A stretch of 64,000 nucleotides of DNA, taken from NCBI RefSeq assembly GCF_013408425.1, contig NZ_JACBYV010000001.1:5828001-5892000 (forward strand), written 5' to 3'. The position numbers and the translations under genes are program-made. The notes beneath the pieces were generated by a model, which searched no databases, was not told where the DNA came from, and saw only the letters and a program-made list of their open reading frames with translations. Below are positions 1 through 10,985 of this stretch, in pieces. The DNA is from Pseudomonas flavescens. Lineage in GTDB: Bacteria > Pseudomonadota > Gammaproteobacteria > Pseudomonadales > Pseudomonadaceae. Position 1 is the first letter of the stretch. Every line of letters starts with the position of its first letter.

Positions 1-200
1 GCCAGGGCCTTGTCTACCGGCATGCCGAATGCGGCGATGGCGATGATCACCGAGAGTCCCAGGGTGATGCTGCCCGCCACGTGGCCCTTCATGCGGAAGA
101 CGGCCAGGGCGAGAAAAAAGAAAATGATCGGAACGACCGCCGCCAGCGCGGACAGGCCGAGGCTGCCGAGCGGGGTGTACAACTGTTGCCATGTTTGCAT
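1..200 (-). CDS. lldP: L-lactate permease, N-terminal part (gene runs off the window)
   Basis: Reading the minus strand from the ATG at 200 gives 66 residues beginning MQTWQQLYTPLGSLGLSAL and continuing through two hydrophobic stretches separated by a short FRMKGH loop. This is the recognisable N-terminus of the LctP/LldP family of inner-membrane lactate:proton symporters, which have about 12-14 membrane segments and normally exceed 550 residues. The gene is cut by the left edge of the window, so only about a tenth is visible. It is divergent from the GntR-type regulator at 501-1268 and shares a 300-bp control region with a good LldR operator, which supports lactate uptake as its role. Glycolate is another possible substrate for this family. 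Confidence 0.85.
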   Translation of the reverse strand, partial: MQTWQQLYTPLGSLGLSALAAVVPIIFFFLALAVFRMKGHVAGSITLGLSVIIAIAAFGMPVDKAL

Positions 201-296
201 GGTGAAGGCTCGCTGATTGTTGTTGGTATCGCCGGGTCGCAAGCTGCCATTGGTTATCGGTGACGGCAGGTGTGGCGCTGCAACCGGATCGTTATT

Positions 297-311
297 ATTG
301 GTAAGACCAAT
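297..311. promoter_or_regulatory. LldR-type operator
   Basis: The sequence ATTGGTAAGACCAAT is a perfect 6+6 inverted repeat around a 3-base centre. It fits the TNGTNNNACNA core bound by FadR-subgroup GntR regulators, including LldR. It sits 97 bp upstream of the lldP start and about 190 bp upstream of lldR, so it could control either gene. I saw no second copy in the 201-500 spacer, and the rest of that spacer shows nothing else I can support. Confidence 0.7.
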
Positions 312-500
312 TTACAAAAGAGGCGAGCCAGGATAATTTCTTTCCTTCGGGTGCGTCAATTTGTGTCGCTGCTACTTTGGTAGAAGGCGCGCTCCAAGCG
401 TTGAGCTTGTGATGACGCAGGGCTCTGGTTAGGCTGCACAGGTTTCCTGGCGGGCAGCCGATCTGCCGCCGTCTTCGCGATGCAATGGAGCATTGAACGC

Positions 501-1268
501 ATGAATTTTGGTCCGTTGCGGCAGAGGCGTTTGTCAGACGACATCGTCGAGCGTCTCGAAGCGATGATCCTCGAGGGCACCCTGAAGGCCGGTGAGCGGC
601 TGCCTGCAGAGCGCGTGCTCGCCGAGCAGTTCGGTGTCTCCCGCCCCTCACTGCGTGAAGCCATCCAGAAGCTCGCCACCAAAGGCTTGCTGAGTAGTCG
701 GCAAGGTGGCGGCACCTACATTTGCGAGAACCTTGGATCGACCTTCAGTGATCCGCTCATGCACCTGCTGGAAAGCAATGCCGACGCTCAGCGCGACCTC
801 CTCGAGTTCCGGCATACCCTGGAGGGCTCCTGCGCGTATTACGCGGCGTTGCGTGCTACCGATGTGGATCGCCAGCGGCTGAGTGGCGCGTTCGAACGTC
901 TGCAGGATTGCTATGGGCGTGCTGGTGAAGTGACGCGTGCCGAGGAGGGGGCGGCCGACGCCAGCTTCCATCTGGCCATCGCAGAGGCCAGCCACAATGC
1001 CGTGCTGCTGCACACCATTCGGGGCCTGTTCGACCTGCTCAAGCGCAACGTGGTGACCAATATAGGCGGCATGTATGCCCTGCGCGGGGAAACCCGCGGC
1101 ATGCTCAATGCCCAGCACCGGGCGCTTTACGAAGCGATCATCGAGGGGCGGGCCGAAGAGGCGCGAGCCCTTTCGAACCAGCATATCGATTACGTTCAGG
1201 AGGTCCTGGCCGACGTGCTGCAGCAGGAAGTCCGCGAGCAGCGCGCGCAGCGGCGCCAGGGGCTCTAG
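501..1268 (+). CDS. lldR: L-lactate-responsive GntR/FadR-family transcriptional regulator
   Basis: This is a 255-residue GntR-family regulator. The N-terminal third is a winged helix-turn-helix with the typical block GERLPAERVLAEQFGVSRPS followed by LREAIQKLATKGLL and the wing SRQGGGTYI. The rest looks like the helical FCD ligand-binding domain of the FadR subgroup. Divergence from lldP identifies it as LldR, which in other bacteria represses lactate uptake and oxidation genes until L- or D-lactate binds. I chose the ATG at 501, giving MNFGPLRQRR, because related proteins start close to this motif; an in-frame ATG at 480 would add seven residues. The lactate dehydrogenase genes normally found beyond lldP would lie outside the window. 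Confidence 0.85.
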   Translation: MNFGPLRQRRLSDDIVERLEAMILEGTLKAGERLPAERVLAEQFGVSRPSLREAIQKLATKGLLSSRQGGGTYICENLGSTFSDPLMHLLESNADAQRDLLEFRHTLEGSCAYYAALRATDVDRQRLSGAFERLQDCYGRAGEVTRAEEGAADASFHLAIAEASHNAVLLHTIRGLFDLLKRNVVTNIGGMYALRGETRGMLNAQHRALYEAIIEGRAEEARALSNQHIDYVQEVLADVLQQEVREQRAQRRQGL

Positions 1269-1435
1269 GGCGCATCATCCCCGGGGGGCGGTAGCGTTTC
1301 GCGCTCGTGGGGTTGGTGGCGCGAGGCGTCTAAGGCAAGTCGTCACTGTTATCCGGGCGCCATCTAACCCACCAGGCGATATCGGCCATGTGCCGGCAGG
1401 TGATGGGGCGTATAAAGCGGCGGATGGGTGGGGAT

Positions 1436-1465
1436 GACCCACCCGGCAAGCCGTGCGGGTGGGTC
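1436..1465. terminator. GC-rich hairpin between lldR and smpB
   Basis: GACCCACCCG (1436-1445) pairs perfectly with CGGGTGGGTC (1456-1465) around a 10-base loop. It lies 30 bp beyond the smpB stop codon, between two converging genes. There is no clear T-run on either side, so it may be a weak terminator or an mRNA 3'-end stabiliser rather than a strong intrinsic terminator. Confidence 0.45.
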
Positions 1466-1496
1466 GACAAGGCGGTACCGCAGCTCGGCGCTGCGC

Positions 1497-1979
1497 TTAC
1501 TCGTCTTTGCCCTTGCTGCGCATGGCGCGCTGCACTTCGCGGTCGGCGTCGCGTTCTTTCTCGGTGTGGCGCTTGTCGAAATCCTTCTTGCCCTTGGCCA
1601 GGGCGATTTCGCACTTCACCAAGTGCTGCTTCCAGTACAGCGACAGGGCCACGCAGGTGTAGCCTTTCTGCTGAACCGAACCGAACAGCTTTTCCAGCTC
1701 GCGCTTGTTCAGCAGCAGCTTTCGCGTACGCGTCGGGTCGGCGATAACGTGGGTGCTGGCGGTTTTCAGCGGCGTGATGTGGCAGCCCATCAGCCAGGCT
1801 TCGTCGTCCTTGAGCAGCACGTAGCTGTCGACCAACTGGGCCTTGCCGGCGCGCAGACTTTTCACTTCCCAGCCGGCCAGAGCCAGGCCGGCCTCGAAGC
1901 GGGACTCGACGAAGTAGTCGTGCATCGCCTTCTTGTTCTGGGCGATGCTGCCTTGCGGATGTTTCGTTTGTTTAGCCAT
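1497..1979 (-). CDS. smpB: SsrA-binding protein SmpB
   Basis: This 160-residue protein binds tmRNA and delivers it to stalled ribosomes in trans-translation. The sequence shows the conserved N-terminal [14 protein letters not shown], the core [14 protein letters not shown] and [10 protein letters not shown], and the strongly basic C-terminal tail ([20 protein letters not shown]) that enters the empty mRNA channel. The length matches the family. I chose the ATG at 1979 ([10 protein letters not shown]); an upstream in-frame start would add 13 residues that relatives lack. The tmRNA gene itself is not in this window. It is divergent from ratA, as in other pseudomonads. Confidence 0.97.
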   Translation of the reverse strand: MAKQTKHPQGSIAQNKKAMHDYFVESRFEAGLALAGWEVKSLRAGKAQLVDSYVLLKDDEAWLMGCHITPLKTASTHVIADPTRTRKLLLNKRELEKLFGSVQQKGYTCVALSLYWKQHLVKCEIALAKGKKDFDKRHTEKERDADREVQRAMRSKGKDE

Positions 1980-2192
1980 AGGCGGCGCATTATATGGAGT
2001 ATGACGTCGGTGCGCCATTGATCCTCATGCTTCTCACGCTAAAAGTGCTGCGTCAGCAGTGCGCTTGAGCCCTCAGGATGAATCCTCGACAATATGTGCA
2101 CTTCTCGTCTTGCGGTCGATGCTCGTCGGTATGCCGTATCGCCCTGTGGCAGCGCTGTAATGCGATGCCACCAACCGTGGAAACCTATTGTT

Positions 2193-2630
2193 ATGAGCAC
2201 TCACATTCAACGCTCGGCCTTGCTGCCCTATCCGGCGCAGGCGCTGTATGACCTGGTCAACGATGTCGCGCGCTACCCGGAGTTTCTGCCCTGGTGTGCA
2301 TCGAGCGAAGTACTCGAGGTCAGTGATACGCACATGCGTGCCAGTCTGGAAGTGGCCAAGGCCGGGCTGAGCCAGCGTTTTACCACCCGCAATGTGCTGG
2401 TGCCAGGACAGTCCATCGAGCTGAATTTGGAAAGCGGGCCCTTCGAGCATTTCCATGGGCAGTGGGTATTCAAGGCGCTGGGCGAAAAGGCCTGCAAGAT
2501 CAGTCTCGATCTGACCTTCGATTACGCAGGCCCGATCGTACGCGCGGCCCTCGGCCCGCTGTTCAATCAGGCGGCCAACACCATGGTCGACGCATTCTGT
2601 CAGCGTGCCAAGCAACTCCATGGCCAGTGA
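2193..2630 (+). CDS. ratA: RatA-type/COQ10-like START-domain protein
   Basis: A 145-residue protein of the polyketide cyclase/START (COQ10-type) superfamily. The sequence shows the typical N-terminal block LPYPAQALYDLVNDVARYPEFLPWC, the central L-SGPFEHFHGQWVFK strand region and a C-terminal helix with LFNQAANTMVDAFCQRA. E. coli RatA is described as inhibiting 70S subunit association, while the eukaryotic relative COQ10 binds ubiquinone; which function applies here cannot be read from sequence. The ATG at 2193 gives MSTHIQRSALL and fits the family length. The stop codon overlaps the start of the next gene by 11 bases, so the two are probably co-transcribed. Confidence 0.85.
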   Translation: MSTHIQRSALLPYPAQALYDLVNDVARYPEFLPWCASSEVLEVSDTHMRASLEVAKAGLSQRFTTRNVLVPGQSIELNLESGPFEHFHGQWVFKALGEKACKISLDLTFDYAGPIVRAALGPLFNQAANTMVDAFCQRAKQLHGQ

Positions 2631-2949
2631 TCGAGTGTCGGTGGAAGTTGTCTTCGCCGCGCCTGACAGGCAATTTCTTCTAACTCTGCAACTGCCAGCC
2701 GGCAGTACGGTGCGTCAGGCTGCCCTGCAGTCGGGCTTGCACGAGCATGTTGCCGATCTGGATCTGGCGGGTGCGCCCCTGGGGATATTTGGCAAGGCGG
2801 TGACGTCGCCCGAGACTCGCTTGCTGGAAGAGGGGGATCGCGTCGAGATCTATCGTCCGCTGCTCGCCGATCCCAAAGACGTACGCAAGCGTCGAGCAGC
2901 TCAGGCTGTCGAGCGGGCAAAACTGGCGCACGATCGTTACGGGCGTTGA
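2620..2949 (+). CDS. RnfH/RatB family ubiquitin-fold protein (UPF0125)
   Basis: A 109-residue beta-grasp protein starting MASDRVSVEVVFAAPDRQFL. Family features are the TVRQAALQSG helix, the GIFGKAV turn and the characteristic end LEEGDRVEIYRPLLADPKDVRKRRA. Members are called RnfH or RatB because they sit beside rnf genes or beside ratA, as here; the molecular function is not established. The start overlaps the ratA coding region by 11 bases, indicating translational coupling. No obvious regulatory element is visible. Confidence 0.85.
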   Translation: MASDRVSVEVVFAAPDRQFLLTLQLPAGSTVRQAALQSGLHEHVADLDLAGAPLGIFGKAVTSPETRLLEEGDRVEIYRPLLADPKDVRKRRAAQAVERAKLAHDRYGR

Positions 2950-2993
2950 GCTGGGCGAGCAGGCAGTGGATGCCGCAGTTTCGTTCGGGCAAT

Positions 2994-3019
2994 AAAAAGC
3001 CCCGGCACTGGCCAGGGCT
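2994..3019 (-). terminator. Intrinsic terminator of bamE
   Basis: AGCCCCGG (2998-3005) pairs with CCAGGGCT (3012-3019) with one mismatch. On the minus strand the stem is followed by a run of five T (2994-2998), giving a good terminator for bamE, which ends at 3037. It also lies just beyond the converging rnfH gene. Confidence 0.75.
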
Positions 3020-3036
3020 CTTTCATACGGGAGCAC

Positions 3037-3546
3037 TTACTGTGGGGAGGTTTCCAGTGGCTCCGGCGTCGGTACCGGTACGGTTTCGACGTTATCCACA
3101 TCACGCTGGATCTGTTCGAGCAGCGAGCCAGGGGCTGCAGGTTCATCCTGCTGCTCGGTCGGCGCAGTCTGCGGAGCGCCGTCACGGCCGAGGATCGCGT
3201 CATCACGGCTGACGCCTGGCATGAAGTCACCGGACAGGCCGACCAACTGGTCGTCGCCGTTGAACACCACGCTTACGCGCTCTTGCTGACGCTGGCTGCC
3301 GCCAGCCTGCATGCTGTACAGGTAATCCCAGCGGTTGGCGTGGAAGGTGTCGGTCAGCAGGGGATTGCCCATGATAAACCGCACTTGGCGTCGGGTCATT
3401 CCCGGCCTCAACTGGTCTATCATGTCCTGCGTGACGACATTGCCCTGTTGGATGTCGATTTTATAAACCCCGGGGAATGAGCAACCGGCGAGTGCGATGA
3501 GCCCCATGAACATGAGGCTGGTCAGCAGGAGTTTGGTTTTTTGCAT
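3037..3546 (-). CDS. bamE: Outer membrane assembly lipoprotein BamE (OmlA/SmpA)
   Basis: A 169-residue lipoprotein. A signal peptide with lipobox ALAGC places the acylated cysteine at residue 22. The mature part begins [13 protein letters not shown] and contains the BamE core [26 protein letters not shown] and the NRWDYLYSM strand. BamE is an accessory subunit of the BAM complex that inserts beta-barrel proteins into the outer membrane. The C-terminal 50 residues are proline- and glutamate-rich and probably disordered, an extension typical of pseudomonad OmlA. The ATG at 3546 was chosen because the basic MQKTK start immediately precedes the hydrophobic segment. It is divergent from fur, an arrangement conserved in Pseudomonas. 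Confidence 0.95.
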   Translation of the reverse strand: MQKTKLLLTSLMFMGLIALAGCSFPGVYKIDIQQGNVVTQDMIDQLRPGMTRRQVRFIMGNPLLTDTFHANRWDYLYSMQAGGSQRQQERVSVVFNGDDQLVGLSGDFMPGVSRDDAILGRDGAPQTAPTEQQDEPAAPGSLLEQIQRDVDNVETVPVPTPEPLETSPQ

Positions 3547-3642
3547 CGGTGGGCGTCTTCCACTATCTTGGCTGGGCAACGTAAACCCCGATCATACCCG
3601 CAATAAGGGAAGCTGCGAAGCGCTTCCGCGAGAAAGCAGACC

Positions 3643-4056
3643 ATGGTTGAAAATAGCGAACTCCGCAAAGCTGGCCTGAAAGTGACCCTGCCACGGGTCA
3701 AAATCCTGCAGATGCTCGACTCTGCCGAGCAGCGTCACATGAGTGCAGAGGATGTTTACAAGTCTCTGATGGACGCCGGTGAAGATGTCGGTCTGGCCAC
3801 TGTTTACCGGGTTCTGACCCAGTTCGAAGCGGCCGGCCTGGTGGTACGCCACAACTTCGACGGCGGCCATGCCGTATTCGAATTGGCCGACGGTGGTCAC
3901 CACGATCACATGGTGTGCGTGGATACCGGCGACGTGATCGAGTTCTTCGATGCCGAAATCGAAAAGCGTCAGAAAGAAATCGTTCGTGAGCACGGTTTCG
4001 AGCTGGTTGATCACAATCTGGTTCTGTACGTGCGCACCACTGGCGTTAAAAAGTAA
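3643..4056 (+). CDS. fur: Ferric uptake regulator Fur
   Basis: A 137-residue metal-dependent repressor that binds Fur boxes when loaded with Fe(II). The N-terminal winged helix (residues 1-80) includes LRKAGLKVTLPRVKIL and VGLATVYRVLTQFEAAGLV. The metal site block HHDHMVC lies at residues 86-92. Only one cysteine (C92) is present; the C-terminal CxxC pair of enteric Fur is absent, as in P. aeruginosa Fur. The protein acts genome-wide on siderophore and iron-uptake genes. It is divergent from bamE and convergent with recN, sharing a bidirectional terminator with the latter. Confidence 0.97.
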   Translation: MVENSELRKAGLKVTLPRVKILQMLDSAEQRHMSAEDVYKSLMDAGEDVGLATVYRVLTQFEAAGLVVRHNFDGGHAVFELADGGHHDHMVCVDTGDVIEFFDAEIEKRQKEIVREHGFELVDHNLVLYVRTTGVKK

Positions 4057-4071
4057 GCACGACCCGTAGTG

Positions 4072-4098
4072 AAAAAGGCGACCCTGGGTCGCCTTTTT
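4072..4098. terminator. Bidirectional terminator between fur and recN
   Basis: AAAAAGGCGACC and GGTCGCCTTTTT form a long stem with a tiny loop. Each strand ends with a T-run, so it can terminate both converging genes, fur from the left and recN from the right. Confidence 0.9.
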
Positions 4099-4125
4099 CA
4101 TGCCTGTAATAAAGTGTTGCGAATA

Positions 4126-5799
4126 CTAGCTCTGCGCGTTGCTGACCAGCTTGCGGGCGTGGGCCAGCGACTCTTCGGTAAGGTCGATGCCGCCGAGCAT
4201 GCGGGCGATCTCTTCAACGCGTTGGGCGTCGCTCAGCTTGCTGACCGCGGTGCGGGTCGCGTTGTTGCCGCGCACCTTGTGTACGAACAGGTGTTGGTGG
4301 CCCTGGGCGGCGACCTGCGGCAGGTGGGTGACGGTAAGTACCTGGCCACGGTTGCCCAGACGGCGCAGCAGTTGACCCACGACTTCGGCGGTAGGTCCGC
4401 CGATACCGACGTCCACTTCATCGAATACCAGCGTCGGTACCCGTGAGGTCTGCGCGGTGATCACCTGGATTGCCAGGCTGATACGCGAAAGCTCGCCACC
4501 CGAGGCCACCTTGGCCAGTGCCTTGATCGGTTGGCCCGGGTTGGCACTGACCAGAAACTCCACCTGCTCGAGACCATTGGCGTTCGGTTCGCTGCTGATG
4601 TTTTCCTGCAGTTGAATGCTGAAGCGACCGCCGGGCATGCCCAGTGTCTGCATTTCCTTTTCCACCGCCTTGCTCAGTTTGCCTGCCGCTTTGTGTCGGC
4701 GGGCGCTCAGTTCGGCAGCCTTCTCCTGATAGTGTCGGCCATAGGAAGCCAGCTCCTCGCTCAGGCGCTCGGTGGCCTGGTCATCGGCATTCAGGCCTTC
4801 CAGCTCGTCGAACAACTGCTGCTGCATGGCGGGCAGTTCGCTGGGGTGAATGCGATGCTTGCGCGCCAGTGTATAGATGGTATCCAGGCGCTCTTCCAGT
4901 TGTTGCTGGCGCTGCGGGTCGGCCTCGAAATGGTCGAGAAAACGATTCAACTCACCCACCGCCTCTTCGACCTGAATCTGTGCGCTGGCGAGCAGGTTGG
5001 CGGCTTCGTTGAGCGCGCCCGGTTGGCCTTGCACGCCGCTGAGTCGGCTCAGGCTATTGGTCAGGGCGGACAGCACGTTGCCGGCATCGCTCTCGCTGCA
5101 TTGCTCGATGACCTGGCGGCAGGCGGCGAGCAAGCCTTCGGCGTTGGTCAGGGCCTTGTGGTCCTGTTCGAGCTGCTCCAGCTCGTTGTCGCCTAGCCCA
5201 AGGTTCTCCAGCTCTTCCAGCTGATAACTGAGCAGTTGATGGCGCGCACGCTGTTCATCGCCCTGTGAGGCGAGGCGTTCGAGTTCGCTGCGTGTCTGCT
5301 TCCAGCGCTGTGCGGCCAGGTGCACCTGGCGGGCCAGCTCCTGGGCGTTGGCGTATTCGTCGAGCAGGCGGCGATGGGTGTCGGCCTTGAGCAGCGACTG
5401 GTGTTCATGCTGGCTGTGGATGTCGATCAGCAGCTCGCCCAGCGCCTTGAGGTCACCGAGCGGGCAGGGGGTGCCGTTGATGTAGCCCCGCGAGCGGCCT
5501 TCGGCAGTGATCACGCGGCGCAAGATGCAGGGGCCGTCGGTGTCCAGATCGCGCTCGGCGAGCCAGTCGTGGGCTTCGGGAATGTCGCCCAGGTCGAAGC
5601 TGGCGAGAATGTCGGCCTTGTCGGCACCTGGCCTCACTACGCCGCTGTCCGCGCGATCGCCCAGGGTCAGGCCGAGGGCGTCGAGCATGATCGATTTGCC
5701 AGCGCCGGTTTCGCCGCTGATGACGCTCATTCCGCGATCCAGTTCCAGATCGAGGTGTTCGACGATGGCGTAATTGTGTACGGACAGGTGCACCAACAT
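4126..5799 (-). CDS. recN: DNA repair protein RecN
   Basis: A 557-residue SMC-like ATPase of double-strand-break repair. Walker A is GETGAGKS at residues 29-36, within [22 protein letters not shown] long glutamine- and leucine-rich coiled coil occupies the middle. The C-terminal half carries the ABC signature region [16 protein letters not shown] and the Walker B block [13 protein letters not shown]. Length and architecture are standard. The gene is preceded by a promoter overlapped by a LexA-type box, fitting its known place in the SOS regulon. It is divergent from grpE. Confidence 0.97.
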   Translation of the reverse strand: MLVHLSVHNYAIVEHLDLELDRGMSVISGETGAGKSIMLDALGLTLGDRADSGVVRPGADKADILASFDLGDIPEAHDWLAERDLDTDGPCILRRVITAEGRSRGYINGTPCPLGDLKALGELLIDIHSQHEHQSLLKADTHRRLLDEYANAQELARQVHLAAQRWKQTRSELERLASQGDEQRARHQLLSYQLEELENLGLGDNELEQLEQDHKALTNAEGLLAACRQVIEQCSESDAGNVLSALTNSLSRLSGVQGQPGALNEAANLLASAQIQVEEAVGELNRFLDHFEADPQRQQQLEERLDTIYTLARKHRIHPSELPAMQQQLFDELEGLNADDQATERLSEELASYGRHYQEKAAELSARRHKAAGKLSKAVEKEMQTLGMPGGRFSIQLQENISSEPNANGLEQVEFLVSANPGQPIKALAKVASGGELSRISLAIQVITAQTSRVPTLVFDEVDVGIGGPTAEVVGQLLRRLGNRGQVLTVTHLPQVAAQGHQHLFVHKVRGNNATRTAVSKLSDAQRVEEIARMLGGIDLTEESLAHARKLVSNAQS

Positions 5800-5822
5800 G
5801 GCGTGGCCTCCCAGAATTTTGT

Positions 5823-5859
5823 CTGGTTATTTATACAGTGTTTTGTCTGTGAGTGGCAA
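5823..5859 (-). promoter_or_regulatory. recN promoter with overlapping LexA box
   Basis: On the minus strand a TTGCCA -35 (5854-5859) and a TATAAA -10 (5830-5835) are 18 bp apart. The -10 lies inside CTGTATAAATAACCAG (5823-5838), which matches the CTGT-N8-ACAG LexA consensus with one mismatch in the right half. The box ends 24 bp upstream of the recN ATG. Binding there would block the promoter until SOS induction. Confidence 0.75.
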
Positions 5860-5897
5860 TCCTGTGTCCTCTGTCGTGCAGTGATGTGGTTGCGCCC

Positions 5898-5925
5898 CTT
5901 GAAACCCTACGAATCGTCCTTATAT
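5898..5925 (+). promoter_or_regulatory. Sigma-32-type heat-shock promoter of grpE
   Basis: CTTGAAA (5898-5904) is separated by 13 bp from CCTTATAT (5918-5925). The -35 is a perfect match to the heat-shock consensus, and the -10 matches CCCCATNT at the C, C, A, T and T positions. It lies 51 bp before the grpE ATG, just beyond the recN control region. Confidence 0.75.
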
Positions 5926-5976
5926 AGGCGGCAGACGCGCGAGTTGAGGCTCGTCGATTATTCAGAGGAGAAATGC

Positions 5977-6543
5977 ATGGCTGACGAACAGAACCTGGAT
6001 CCGCAGACTCCCGAGGCCGAAGCGAATGACGCTGCGCCGAGTGATGACCTGGCTGCTCGCGTGCAAACGCTCGAAGAGCAACTGGCGGCTGCGCAGGATC
6101 AGTCGCTGCGCATGGCTGCCGATCTGCAGAACGTGCGCCGCCGCGCTGAGCAGGATGTCGAGAAGGCGCACAAGTTCGCCCTCGAGAAATTCGCCAACGA
6201 CCTGTTGCCGGTGGTCGATAGCCTGGAGCGTGGTCTCGAGCTGTCCAGTGCCGATGACGAATCGATCAAGGCGGTGCGCGAGGGCATGGAGCTGACGCTC
6301 AAGTTGCTGCTCGATACCCTCAAGCGTCATCAGTTGGAAGCCATTGACCCGCATGGTGCGCCGTTCAATCCTGAGCACCATCAGGCCATGGCCCTGCAAG
6401 AGAGCACCAACGTCGAGCCCAACAGCGTGCTCAAGGTGTTCCAGAAGGGCTACATGCTCAACGGTCGCCTGCTGCGTCCGGCCATGGTCGTGGTCAGCAA
6501 GGCACCGGCCGAGACACCGCCGTCCATCGACGAGCAGGCTTGA
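5977..6543 (+). CDS. grpE: Nucleotide exchange factor GrpE
   Basis: A 188-residue GrpE that releases ADP from DnaK. The acidic N-terminus (residues 1-25) is followed by a long helix ([24 protein letters not shown]), then the family signature region with [18 protein letters not shown]. The C-terminal beta domain has FNPEHHQAM and [25 protein letters not shown]. The start is the ATG at 5977 preceded by the strong Shine-Dalgarno AGAGGAG. It is followed by dnaK under a separate heat-shock promoter that overlaps the grpE stop codon. Confidence 0.97.
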   Translation: MADEQNLDPQTPEAEANDAAPSDDLAARVQTLEEQLAAAQDQSLRMAADLQNVRRRAEQDVEKAHKFALEKFANDLLPVVDSLERGLELSSADDESIKAVREGMELTLKLLLDTLKRHQLEAIDPHGAPFNPEHHQAMALQESTNVEPNSVLKVFQKGYMLNGRLLRPAMVVVSKAPAETPPSIDEQA

Positions 6544-6566
6544 AATCGGCGGGCGAGCCCCCATTT
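6539..6566 (+). promoter_or_regulatory. Consensus sigma-32 promoter of dnaK
   Basis: CTTGAAA (6539-6545), a 13-bp spacer and CCCCATTT (6559-6566) match the sigma-32 consensus CTTGAAA-N13/15-CCCCATNT at every specified base. The TGA inside the -35 element is the grpE stop codon, so the promoter begins within the end of grpE and lies 77 bp before the dnaK ATG. Confidence 0.88.
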
Positions 6567-6642
6567 ATTAAGTCAAGCGTATTAGTGCTACCGCAGCGGT
6601 CACGACAGCGCTGCGGATATATCAAAGTTTCGGGAGAGTGAA

Positions 6643-8565
<1,923 letters not shown>

Positions 8566-8586
8566 GCCCCGGCTTGCCTGTGTTTG

Positions 8587-8616
8587 CGCCCTGCCGCACG
8601 ACTGTGCGCCAGGGCG
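8587..8616 (+). other. Hairpin in the dnaK-dnaJ spacer
   Basis: CGCCCTG (8587-8593) pairs with CAGGGCG (8610-8616), and inside it GCAC and GTGC can pair. A second GC-rich stem (CGCGGG/CCCGCG type) follows near 8625-8645. Neither has a T-run, so they are more likely mRNA structures between co-transcribed genes than full terminators. Confidence 0.35.
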
Positions 8617-8688
8617 ATCCGCCGCGCGGGGGCTTGCTCCCGCGTTGGCGTGTCTGGACGGTACGAATTTTGAGAGTGTTAGAAACCC

Positions 8689-9816
8689 ATGTCTAAACGT
8701 GACTACTACGAAGTGCTCGGGGTCGAGCGCGGTGCCAGCGAGGCGGAGCTGAAGAAGGCCTACCGCCGCCTGGCGATGAAGCATCACCCCGATCGCAACC
8801 CCGGCGACAAGGCTGCCGAAGACGCCTTCAAGGAGGCCAACGAGGCCTATGAAGTGCTGTCCGATGCGGGCAAGCGCAGCGCTTACGATCAGTACGGTCA
8901 TGCCGGTGTCGACCCACAAATGGGTGGCGGTGGCGGCTTTGGCGGTGGCAGCGCCAACTTCTCCGATATCTTCGGCGACGTGTTCAGCGATTTCTTCGGT
9001 GGCCAGCGTGGCGGTCAGCGCGGCGGTGCGCAGCGCGGCAGCGACCTGCGTTACACCCTGGAGCTGGATCTCGAAGAGGCAGTGCGTGGCACCACGGTGA
9101 CCATTCGCGTGCCGACTCTGGTCAACTGCAAGGTGTGCGAAGGCTCCGGCGCCAAGAAGGGCACCACTCCGGTCACCTGCACCACGTGCGGAGGCATCGG
9201 TCAGGTGCGCATGCAGCAGGGTTTCTTCTCTGTGCAGCAGACCTGCCCGCGCTGCCACGGCAGCGGCAAGATGATCACCGACCCTTGTGGTTCCTGCCAC
9301 GGTCATGGCCGTGTCGAAGAGCACAAGACGCTGTCGGTCAAGGTACCGGCTGGTGTCGATACCGGCGACCGCATTCGTCTGTCCGGCGAGGGCGAGGCGG
9401 GCACCATGGGTGGCCCGGCTGGCGATCTGTATGTGGTCGTCAACGTGCGTGAGCACGCGATCTTCCAGCGCGACGGCAAGCATCTGTACTGCGAAGTACC
9501 GATCAGCTTCGCCGATGCTGCGCTGGGCGGCGAGCTGGAAGTGCCGACCCTCGACGGTCGGGTCAAGCTGAAGATCCCGGAAGGCACGCAGACTGGCAAG
9601 CTGTTCCGCCTGCGTGGCAAGGGCGTGGCTCCGGTGCGCGGCGGCGGTGCTGGCGACCTGATGTGCAAGGTGGCGGTGGAAACACCGGTCAACCTGGATC
9701 GTCGTCAGCGCGAGCTGCTCGACGAGTTCCGTCAGTCCCTGGCGGGCAACAGCTCGCACTCGCCCAAGGCCAATGGCTGGTTCGAAGGCGTCAAGCGCTT
9801 CTTCGGCGATCTCTGA
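8689..9816 (+). CDS. dnaJ: Co-chaperone DnaJ (Hsp40)
   Basis: A 375-residue class I J-protein that delivers clients to DnaK and stimulates its ATPase. The J domain (residues 1-70) has the HPD triad at 33-35. A glycine-rich linker with [13 protein letters not shown] and [10 protein letters not shown] follows. The zinc-finger domain has four CxxCxGxG repeats: [24 protein letters not shown] and CGSCHGHG, roughly residues 147-210. The C-terminal substrate-binding beta domains end at [10 protein letters not shown]. It lies 123 bp after dnaK and no separate heat-shock promoter is evident, so it is probably expressed by read-through. Confidence 0.98.
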   Translation: MSKRDYYEVLGVERGASEAELKKAYRRLAMKHHPDRNPGDKAAEDAFKEANEAYEVLSDAGKRSAYDQYGHAGVDPQMGGGGGFGGGSANFSDIFGDVFSDFFGGQRGGQRGGAQRGSDLRYTLELDLEEAVRGTTVTIRVPTLVNCKVCEGSGAKKGTTPVTCTTCGGIGQVRMQQGFFSVQQTCPRCHGSGKMITDPCGSCHGHGRVEEHKTLSVKVPAGVDTGDRIRLSGEGEAGTMGGPAGDLYVVVNVREHAIFQRDGKHLYCEVPISFADAALGGELEVPTLDGRVKLKIPEGTQTGKLFRLRGKGVAPVRGGGAGDLMCKVAVETPVNLDRRQRELLDEFRQSLAGNSSHSPKANGWFEGVKRFFGDL

Positions 9817-9825
9817 AACCAGCCG

Positions 9826-10700
<875 letters not shown>

Positions 10701-10892
10701 CCCGGATCGGGGTGCGCGTCGAGCCCCTTCGGCAAGCGCCAGGGTGGCTCGGGGCGCAGCGATGCGCCTTGTTGCCGGTTCCTTCAGCCCGCCGTGAATC
10801 GGATTTCAGGTTTTTGCCTCTCTATGCCTTTCGAAAAACCGGGTTTTCCTGTAAGCTTTTCGCTTTAGTGTGTCCACTAAAAGTTGCGCAGA

Positions 10893-10985
10893 ATGAATCA
10901 ATCAAAAAAGCGGGATGACCTTCACACGTCATCCCGCTTTTTTACAATCTGCGTTTGCTCCACGATCTACGGGAGGTCTTCTTGA
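10893..10985 (+). CDS. Possible 30-codon leader peptide of carA (overlaps attenuator hairpin)
   Basis: An open frame from the ATG at 10893 runs through both arms of the terminator hairpin (10904-10943) and ends with a TGA at 10983-10985. That stop overlaps the TTG start of carA (10982-10984). The 30-residue product begins [14 protein letters not shown] and ends [11 protein letters not shown]; it has no family resemblance. No clear Shine-Dalgarno precedes the ATG, so translation is uncertain. If translated, ribosomes would melt the hairpin and terminate exactly at the carA start, coupling leader translation to carA expression. I offer this as an inference from geometry. Confidence 0.35.
   Translation: MNQSKKRDDLHTSSRFFTICVCSTIYGRSS
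10904..10943 (+). terminator. Strong terminator/attenuator hairpin upstream of carA
   Basis: The arm at 10904-10919 (six A then GCGGGATGAC) pairs perfectly over 16 bp with 10928-10943 (GTCATCCCGC then six T), around an 8-base loop. It is the strongest intrinsic-terminator-like element in this part of the window. It lies 203 bp after dapB and only 38 bp before the carA start, too close for a separate promoter and Shine-Dalgarno to fit downstream. carA transcription therefore probably passes through it, which makes an attenuator likely. Confidence 0.85.
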
